DNA from: Clostridia bacterium
GTDB taxonomy: Bacteria; Bacillota; Clostridia; Lachnospirales; Lachnospiraceae
Assembly: GCA_910575625.1 (NCBI GenBank)
Contig: CAJTFD010000002.1
Span: forward strand, 62,001-126,000
Reading direction: 5' to 3'
Length of the DNA stretch: 64,000 nt
The notes beneath the pieces were generated by a model. That model was given only the letters and a program-made list of their open reading frames with translations. It did not search any database and was not told where the DNA came from. Below are positions 58,304 to 64,000 of the stretch, piece by piece. Both the position numbers and the translations under genes were made by a program. How positions within the stretch are numbered: the first letter of the stretch is position 1; the number at the start of each line of letters is the position of its first letter.

Positions 58304-59215
58304 ATGATGCAGGCGAATTATAGGATCCGGACAGACCTGGCCCTGGAGACGAAAGAGCGTTTTGAAGAGGACAACGTGGAACTGAGCGGAGTGGTGATCA
58401 AGGAGTCCTACGATGAAGAGCGGGACATCCGGACCACATTGGTGAAGATCGAGACGGAGAAGGGCGCGAAGGCCATGGGCAGATCCCAGGGCACGTACAT
58501 CACCATGGAAGCGCCTAACATGTCTGTGCCGGATCAGGATTACCACCGGGAGATCTCAAAAGAACTGGCCAAACATCTGCGCAGGCTGGCCTCCCTTGAA
58601 AAAGAGAAGTCCGTGCTGGTGGTGGGACTGGGCAACCGGGAGGTGACGCCCGATGCGTTGGGGCCAAATGTGGTCCAGAACCTGCATATCACACGCCATG
58701 TCCTGCGGGAGTACGGGACTTTAGGCATGGGGGAGGATCGGGTCCATGCGGTCAGCGGCATCGTGCCCGGTGTCATGGCCCAGACGGGGATGGAGACGCT
58801 GGAGATCATCCAGGGCGTTGTGGATGAGACGAAGCCGGATGTGGTGATCGCGGTGGATGCGCTGGCGGCCCGGAGTACCAAGCGGCTCAACCGGACGATC
58901 CAGATCACAGACACGGGCATCGATCCGGGCTCCGGCATCGGGAACCACCGGGATGGGTTAAATGCGCAGACCCTGGGTGTGCCGGTGATCGGGATCGGGA
59001 TCCCCACGGTGGTGGATGCGGCCACGATCGTCCACGATGCGATGGCCCATCTGCTGGAAGCTTTAGAAGAACAGGAGAGAAAGGAATTTCTGGAGGAGAT
59101 GATCTCGCCCCATCTGCATACCATGTTTGTGACGCCCAAGGATGTGGATGAGACGGTCAAGAGGCTGGGATATACGATCTCGGAAGGGCTGAATATGGCT
59201 CTGGAATATGTCTGA
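58304..59215 (+). CDS. gpr: Germination protease (spore GPR endopeptidase)
   Basis: 303 residues, peptidase family A25. It degrades small acid-soluble spore proteins at germination. The N-terminal propeptide ends near RTDLALE, which resembles its own SASP cleavage site and is cut during spore maturation. The core VVGLGNREVTPDALGP, GIVPGVMAQTGMET and VVIAVDALAARS are conserved. AGGAGGAG lies four bases before ATG 58304; the frame opens earlier without a ribosome site. Marker of an endospore former. I could not see a convincing sigma-G promoter. Confidence 0.96.
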   Translation: MMQANYRIRTDLALETKERFEEDNVELSGVVIKESYDEERDIRTTLVKIETEKGAKAMGRSQGTYITMEAPNMSVPDQDYHREISKELAKHLRRLASLEKEKSVLVVGLGNREVTPDALGPNVVQNLHITRHVLREYGTLGMGEDRVHAVSGIVPGVMAQTGMETLEIIQGVVDETKPDVVIAVDALAARSTKRLNRTIQITDTGIDPGSGIGNHRDGLNAQTLGVPVIGIGIPTVVDAATIVHDAMAHLLEALEEQERKEFLEEMISPHLHTMFVTPKDVDETVKRLGYTISEGLNMALEYV

Positions 59216-59240
59216 AGAAGCCTTTTTTTGAAGAGATGTC

Positions 59241-59270
59241 GACGGGAGGAGGGATATGCCGCCTCCCGTC
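59241..59270 (+). terminator. Hairpin between gpr and spoIIP
   Basis: GACGGGAGG (59241-59249) pairs perfectly with CCTCCCGTC (59262-59270). No T run follows, so partial termination or mRNA stabilisation is possible. Confidence 0.5.
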
Positions 59271-59328
59271 AGATATACTTTAGTATATTCCGCCAAGTTG
59301 CCTCATATAACAACTATGGGGTGATCAG

Positions 59329-60546
59329 GTGACCAACTGGCAGAAATTTATCTGTGTCTTGCTCTGTCTATGCATGATCGGCATGCTTTTTATATATGTA
59401 CCCGGATTTTATCCACGGGGATTATCCTACCCGGAAGGGCTGCTCGATCCGCAGCAGGAGACGGGGATGGTGGATAAGCTGTTCCACCAGTTTCCGATCT
59501 ATGGATATATGAAAAACCAGGCGATCTACGAGCCGACGATCGAAGATGAATATACATACGACAAGATCATAGAGGCAAACGCCAAATATCTGCAGGAACA
59601 GGTGGAAGGGGAGAACCAGGCGGCCCAGGAAAAAGGAGAGGAGCCGACAGATACACAGGAGGAGTCAAAAGATCAGCCAAAGGAGGAGCAGGAGGAGACG
59701 GACAGATCCCAGTCCCAGGCGGTCTCCGGCAATGAGAAGAGTGCTCCGGCCGTGGCGGAGCCCCAGGTGGAGATCACACGGGAGCAGTTGGAAGATTATG
59801 ACTATCTGTTGGGAAATTTCTTCATCGTGGACAGCACCACGGCGGTGGATGAGACCCGTATCAATGCCCCAGGGCTTTTGGACATGGATATGACGCTGGA
59901 AAAGGATCCATCCGTACCCCAGATCTTGATCTACCACACCCATTCCCAGGAGGGATTTGCCGATTCCCGGGAGGGGGTGCAGGAGGATACGGTGGTGGGC
60001 GTGGGCGACTATCTGACGGAACTTTTGCAGGATCAGTATGGCTACGGGGTCATCCACGATACGGGGACTTATGATGTGGTGGACGGTGTGATCGACAGGA
60101 ACAGCGCCTACGACTATTCCATGGCAGCGGTGGAACAGATCCTGGCGGAAAACCCCAGCGTGGAGGTGGTCATCGACCTGCATCGGGACGGGGTGGCGGA
60201 GGACCGCCGTCTGGTGACGGAGATAAACGGAAAACCCACGGCGAAATTCATGTTTTTCAACGGTTTGAGCTACAGTGCATTAAACGGGGATGTGACCTAT
60301 CTGCCAAATCCCCATATACAGGAGAACCTGGCTTTTTCGTTCCAGCTCAATCTGCAGGCGGCCCGGTATTACCCGGGTTTGAGCCGGAATATCTATCTTT
60401 CGAGCCTGCGCTATAATCTGCATCTGCGTCCCCGGGCGATCTTGCTGGAGACGGGTGCCCAGACCAACACGGTCCAGGAGGTAAAAAACGCCATGGAGCC
60501 TTTTGCCCAGATCCTGGATCAGGTATTGCAGGGGGCTGTTGACTGA
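59329..60546 (+). CDS. spoIIP: Stage II sporulation protein P (peptidoglycan amidase/endopeptidase)
   Basis: 405 residues. N-terminal membrane anchor (about 5-24), an acidic Gln/Glu-rich linker (about 85-140), then the SpoIIP catalytic domain with zinc-ligand motifs IYHTHSQEGF near residue 205, VIDLHRDGV near 285 and ILLETGAQTN near 375. In the SpoIID-SpoIIP-SpoIIM complex it strips stem peptides from septal peptidoglycan during engulfment. GTG start with GGGGTGAT upstream. Adjacent to gpr, an order shared with many endospore formers. Confidence 0.95.
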   Translation: MTNWQKFICVLLCLCMIGMLFIYVPGFYPRGLSYPEGLLDPQQETGMVDKLFHQFPIYGYMKNQAIYEPTIEDEYTYDKIIEANAKYLQEQVEGENQAAQEKGEEPTDTQEESKDQPKEEQEETDRSQSQAVSGNEKSAPAVAEPQVEITREQLEDYDYLLGNFFIVDSTTAVDETRINAPGLLDMDMTLEKDPSVPQILIYHTHSQEGFADSREGVQEDTVVGVGDYLTELLQDQYGYGVIHDTGTYDVVDGVIDRNSAYDYSMAAVEQILAENPSVEVVIDLHRDGVAEDRRLVTEINGKPTAKFMFFNGLSYSALNGDVTYLPNPHIQENLAFSFQLNLQAARYYPGLSRNIYLSSLRYNLHLRPRAILLETGAQTNTVQEVKNAMEPFAQILDQVLQGAVD

Positions 60547-60579
60547 GATAGAGAGTCCCTTTTTGCCATGCATCGCATT

Positions 60580-60601
60580 TTAAGAAAATCTTAAGAAAAT
60601 T
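60580..60601. repeat. 11-bp tandem direct repeat upstream of the OmpR-type regulator
   Basis: TTAAGAAAATC (60580-60590) and TTAAGAAAATT (60591-60601) in tandem at one helical turn, the classic form of an OmpR-family binding site. The regulator gene starts 77 bases downstream, so autoregulation is plausible. Confidence 0.6.
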
Positions 60602-60678
60602 CCAACCATGCTTTTAAGGATCACGTGTTATCCTATAAAAAAGTTTTAAACGAGCGTACACGAGAGGAGGGAGATAAC

Positions 60679-61374
60679 ATGGCGGGGATCCTTGTATGTG
60701 ACGACGATCAGGAGATCGTGGAGGCCATCGAGATCTATCTGAAACAGGAGGGGTATCAGGTGTACCAGGCCCATGACGGTATGGAGGCGCTGAAGATCCT
60801 AAAGGAACAGGAGGTACAGCTGATCATCATGGACATCATGATGCCGAAGCTGGATGGCATCCGGGCCACGCTGAAGATCCGCGAGCAGAACACCGTTCCG
60901 ATCATCATCCTATCGGCCAAGTCCGAGGATGCGGATAAGATCTTAGGGCTGAATATCGGGGCGGATGATTATCTGACGAAGCCTTTTAACCCATTGGAGC
61001 TGGTGGCACGGGTGAAATCCCAGCTGCGCCGGTATACCAAATTCGGCGGCAGCCCGGATCTGTCCCGGGCGGGTATCTACGGGACGGGCGGTCTGGTGAT
61101 GGATGACGACCGCAAGGAGGTGACGCTGGACGGGCAGATGATCCGTCTGACACCGATCGAGTACCAGATCCTCCGGCTGCTGATGAAGAATAAGGGGCGG
61201 GTATTTTCCACCAGCCAGATCTATGAGTACATCTGGAAAGAGGACGCGATCGGGGCGGAAAATACGGTGGCGGTACATATCAGGCATATCCGCGAGAAGA
61301 TCGAGATCAACCCCAAGGAGCCGCGGTATCTGAAAGTGGTCTGGGGCGTGGGTTACAAAGTGGAAGTTTTATGA
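60679..61374 (+). CDS. OmpR/PhoB-type response regulator
   Basis: 231 residues. Receiver at 1-118 with acidic D8-D10, phosphoacceptor D52 (IIMDIMMPKLDG) and YLTKPFNPLEL, then a winged-helix DNA-binding domain at about 130-228 (LTPIEYQILRLLMKNKGRVF, ENTVAVHIRHIREKI, GVGYKVE). It is VanR-like in the clostridial sense. AGGAGGGAG precedes ATG 60679. The sensor kinase follows 15 bases downstream. Confidence 0.94.
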   Translation: MAGILVCDDDQEIVEAIEIYLKQEGYQVYQAHDGMEALKILKEQEVQLIIMDIMMPKLDGIRATLKIREQNTVPIIILSAKSEDADKILGLNIGADDYLTKPFNPLELVARVKSQLRRYTKFGGSPDLSRAGIYGTGGLVMDDDRKEVTLDGQMIRLTPIEYQILRLLMKNKGRVFSTSQIYEYIWKEDAIGAENTVAVHIRHIREKIEINPKEPRYLKVVWGVGYKVEVL

Positions 61375-61389
61375 GAAGAGGGCATGGTT

Positions 61390-64000
61390 ATGGAAAAATG
61401 GTTGGGATCACGAGTTGGAAAAGTTTTGGGTATTGTCTTATCCTGTCTGTCCCTTGCTGGGATGGCGGTCAGTCTGCTGTGGATGGCGGCGGTGTCGTCT
61501 GTGGAGCCGTCGGATCTGCTGCTGGGCGAGGGGACGGAAAATTTTTTTAAGAGCGGTACGTACCGGAATCTTTTGTGGGAGAATATCCAGTATGAGTTGA
61601 GTTTTTACGGGGAGATGCAGCTGCTGGACAACTCCGGCACGATCGACCGGGATGTGCTGGTGGATATCCTGGATTATGACACACGTAGGAGGATCACTGG
61701 GAAAAATATAAACGGCCTGACCTATACTCTGGGAGAGCTGTTGGATTGGAAAGAGAAATTGGAAGAAGAGAGTTCTTCCAAGATGGAACGGATCGTCGTC
61801 TGTGAAAATCCTTATGGGGACTATTCCTATTATTATATAGATGATCTCCGCGAGCAGATCGAGGAAAATGGATGGGACATTGAGCGGGACGCGCAGATTG
61901 AACAGTATGAGGCGGGAGAGGTCTATGAGGGGGAGACGACCTATGACAGGGACGGGGGATATGTCACCCCGGGGAACTCAGGCATCCTCCCGCTCCTGGA
62001 TGAATGGGAGGATGACGAGACGGAGTTTTTCTACTATGAATATCCGGATCAGATCGTGGATAAGGTGGGGAATGTGGTCTTTACAAGCTTTACCTTGTAT
62101 ACCGATCTGCAGATCAAGGAGCTTTATAAGCCCCAGGGGGCTTCCAGTCTGTTGGAAGTGGTGAATGAAAACCAATGGGAGCTGTTGGATACTTTTTATA
62201 TGCTGAACAGCGCGCTCGAGGGGGTCACAGAGTGGGCGGATTCTTTGGAGACGCTGAAAAATGAGCATACACAGGAGTCTAATGTGCACTATCTCTATGT
62301 GGATCTGGAACAGGGACAGGCATATCTGGACGGTGCAAAACTCGCTGCGATGAAAAAGTGGCGGGAGCACGCAGAGGCGTTTAAGCAGATGGGGAGTTAT
62401 ACCATCTTGACGAAAGGCTCGGAAGGGAGCACCTACGACAGCAATATGAACAGCAGTGAGGATTCCTGGCGGCATTGGGTGGATCAGTGTTTGGAGGACA
62501 CTGCGCTGGAGGATACGGATTATGTGTTTGCCGTGTCTGTGGATACAGGTCTGCCCATCCAGGACTGGCTGTATACCCAGCAGAGTTCCTTTAGCCGAGA
62601 TATGGGGATCTTGCGTACGGCGGTCGGTGTGTGCATATCCTCTACAATATTATTTGCGGCTTCGCTGATCTGGCTGACGCTCTCTGCGGGGCGCGGCGGG
62701 AAAAATGAGAAAGGCAAAAAGATCGCCTTAAATTTTTTCGACAGGTGGAAGACCGGGGCCGCCGCGCTGCTGGTGATCATCGTGTGGCTTTGTTTTCTGG
62801 CGTTTTTCCAGCAGACGGGTATCGTAAATCCCGCTGTATTTTCGGAATATCTGCAATCTTCCGAGGGGACGGGGCCTGTCACAGATGCGGCTATGCAGTT
62901 TTATACATTTGTGGTCATCGTGCTCTTCGTCATCGTGGATCTGCTCTTCCTGTGGGGATATCTGAGTTTTGTGCGCAGATGCAAGGCGCGCACCTTGTGG
63001 AAGAACAGTATCCTGCGCGTGCTGCTGCGGCAGGGGAAGCGGGTATTCTTTGCATTAAAGGATATCCCGAGAAAGGCGGTCGCTCTGGGTGGTTTTCTGT
63101 GTATACAGGCATTTTTGCTTTTGATCTTGGAGAATAGTTACTATGGCAATGGATTTTTGTTCTTCTGCTTGTTCCTCACACAGGCGGCGGGCATTGGCTG
63201 GATCGTGAAATTGGCTGTGGAGTACCAGAAGATCCAAAAAGGTGTCCGCAAGATCGCATCCGGGGATATCGCCGGACAGATCCCCACCCGGGGGCTGACC
63301 TTTGACCGGAAGACTCTGGCTGAAAATATCAACCAGATCGGGGCGGGATTGGATAAAGCGGTGGAGGAGAGCCTGCGCAGCGAACGGCTGAAGACGGAGC
63401 TGATCACCAATGTCTCTCATGATATCAAGACGCCGCTGACCTCGATCATCAACTATGTGGATCTGTTAAAGAGGGAAGACATCGCCGATGAGAAGGTCCA
63501 GGGCTATCTGGATATCCTGGAAAAAAAGTCCCAGCAGCTCAAGACCCTGACGGAGGATGTGGTGGAGGCGTCCAAGGCCAGCACCGGGAATCTGAAGCTG
63601 GATTATGAGGATCTGAACTTGGTGGAGATGGTCCTCCAGGTGAACGGAGAATTCCAGGAAAAATTTGGTCAGCAGGATCTGGAACTGATCTCACGTCTGC
63701 CGGAGGAGCCGGTGGTGATACGGGCCGACGGCCGGCGTGTGTGGCGGATATTGGAAAATGTCTATCAGAACGTGTATAAATACGCTATGCCCCATACCAG
63801 GGTCTATGTGGGATTGGAGGCGGAAGGGCTCCGGGCTGTCTTCACGCTGAAGAACATATCCCAGCAGCCGTTGGATATCTCACCCGATGAGCTGACCGAG
63901 CGTTTCATCCAGGGGGATAGCTCCAGGAATACCCAGGGGAGCGGATTAGGCCTGTCCATCGCGAAGAGTTTGACTGAACTCCAGTCCGGAGAGTTCCAGC
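61390..64000 (+). CDS. Sensor histidine kinase with large extracytoplasmic domain, 3' end missing (cut by window edge)
   Basis: 870 residues visible, running off the right edge. Membrane helix at about 13-35, then an extracytoplasmic region of about 375 residues rich in Tyr, Asp and Glu with no recognised sensor fold. Five further membrane helices lie at about 410-600, followed by a HAMP-like linker (KGVRKIASGDIAGQI). HisKA has phospho-acceptor H677 in NVSHDIKTPLTSI, and the HATPase has N box (NVYQNVYKYA) and GSGLGLSIAKS. ATG 61390 is better spaced from AGAGGG than ATG 61384. The partner regulator is upstream. Such kinases often respond to antimicrobial peptides or cell-wall stress, but the signal here is unknown. 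Confidence 0.92.
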   Translation, partial: MEKWLGSRVGKVLGIVLSCLSLAGMAVSLLWMAAVSSVEPSDLLLGEGTENFFKSGTYRNLLWENIQYELSFYGEMQLLDNSGTIDRDVLVDILDYDTRRRITGKNINGLTYTLGELLDWKEKLEEESSSKMERIVVCENPYGDYSYYYIDDLREQIEENGWDIERDAQIEQYEAGEVYEGETTYDRDGGYVTPGNSGILPLLDEWEDDETEFFYYEYPDQIVDKVGNVVFTSFTLYTDLQIKELYKPQGASSLLEVVNENQWELLDTFYMLNSALEGVTEWADSLETLKNEHTQESNVHYLYVDLEQGQAYLDGAKLAAMKKWREHAEAFKQMGSYTILTKGSEGSTYDSNMNSSEDSWRHWVDQCLEDTALEDTDYVFAVSVDTGLPIQDWLYTQQSSFSRDMGILRTAVGVCISSTILFAASLIWLTLSAGRGGKNEKGKKIALNFFDRWKTGAAALLVIIVWLCFLAFFQQTGIVNPAVFSEYLQSSEGTGPVTDAAMQFYTFVVIVLFVIVDLLFLWGYLSFVRRCKARTLWKNSILRVLLRQGKRVFFALKDIPRKAVALGGFLCIQAFLLLILENSYYGNGFLFFCLFLTQAAGIGWIVKLAVEYQKIQKGVRKIASGDIAGQIPTRGLTFDRKTLAENINQIGAGLDKAVEESLRSERLKTELITNVSHDIKTPLTSIINYVDLLKREDIADEKVQGYLDILEKKSQQLKTLTEDVVEASKASTGNLKLDYEDLNLVEMVLQVNGEFQEKFGQQDLELISRLPEEPVVIRADGRRVWRILENVYQNVYKYAMPHTRVYVGLEAEGLRAVFTLKNISQQPLDISPDELTERFIQGDSSRNTQGSGLGLSIAKSLTELQSGEFQ

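Noticed and set aside
1-64000. tRNA, rRNA, CRISPR arrays, prophage or intact insertion sequences
   Set aside because: Reading both strands I found no T-arm signatures, rRNA-like blocks, regularly spaced repeats, integrases or transposases.

Overview
The window is chromosomal DNA from an anaerobic, spore-forming member of the Clostridia (Bacillota), most probably a Lachnospiraceae gut bacterium. This rests on the germination protease gene gpr next to spoIIP, an ATP-type PEP carboxykinase, a two-subunit iron-sulfur fumarase, a single-chain PurL of about 1,270 residues, strong AGGAGG ribosome binding sites, and a DUF5717/DUF5716 gene pair that I associate with Lachnospiraceae. No species can be named. 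I saw no rRNA, tRNA, CRISPR array, intact insertion sequence or prophage.

Layout. 1-1.7 kb: a response regulator cut by the left edge and a CobD/HisC-like aminotransferase, both on the minus strand. 1.8-7.4 kb: a three-gene operon of unknown function encoding a giant beta/alpha-solenoid protein (DUF5717), a degenerate Hsp70/actin-fold protein (DUF5716) and a TPR protein. 7.5-15.2 kb: purC-purF-purB, then lemA and a DUF2207 membrane protein, then purA. 15.5-24.6 kb: two small minus-strand genes, pckA, a heterodimeric ABC exporter, a four-cluster ferredoxin and two HAD phosphatases. 24.6-35.7 kb: a lipoprotein with a repeat-rich linker and a predicted beta-helix, fumarase alpha and beta placed directly upstream of purL, an internally deleted ATPase pseudogene, a lipoprotein, and a divergent LysR/Na+:alanine symporter pair. 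35.9-42.2 kb: pdxS-pdxT-lysR, metY, a CAT-like acetyltransferase and methyltransferase pair, and another LysR gene.

42.3-45.5 kb holds the most unusual accessory cluster: a membrane-anchored Ser/Thr kinase, a zinc-ribbon membrane protein with three Ltp repeats (the repeat of a known phage superinfection-exclusion lipoprotein), and a zinc-ribbon membrane protein with an Ada-like tail. A divergent XRE regulator shares the kinase's promoter region. 45.5-53.4 kb: an rRNA methyltransferase, a membrane-bound XRE regulator, an AgrC/AgrA-like two-component system with a small divergent membrane protein, mobA, and a MarR-MATE operon with a clear operator. 53.6-64 kb: the conserved holB-ricT-trmN6-rsmI block, an AI-2E-family permease, gpr, spoIIP, and an OmpR-type regulator with a large sensor kinase cut by the right edge.

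How the parts fit. Purine synthesis (purC, F, B, A, L) is spread over three transcription units. One of them begins with the fumarase that could remove the fumarate released by PurB. PLP synthesis (pdxST) is coupled to a LysR gene and followed by PLP-dependent metY. Two candidates stand out as undescribed systems: the DUF5717-DUF5716-TPR operon and the kinase/Ltp/Ada-like/XRE cluster. Functions proposed for both are inference.
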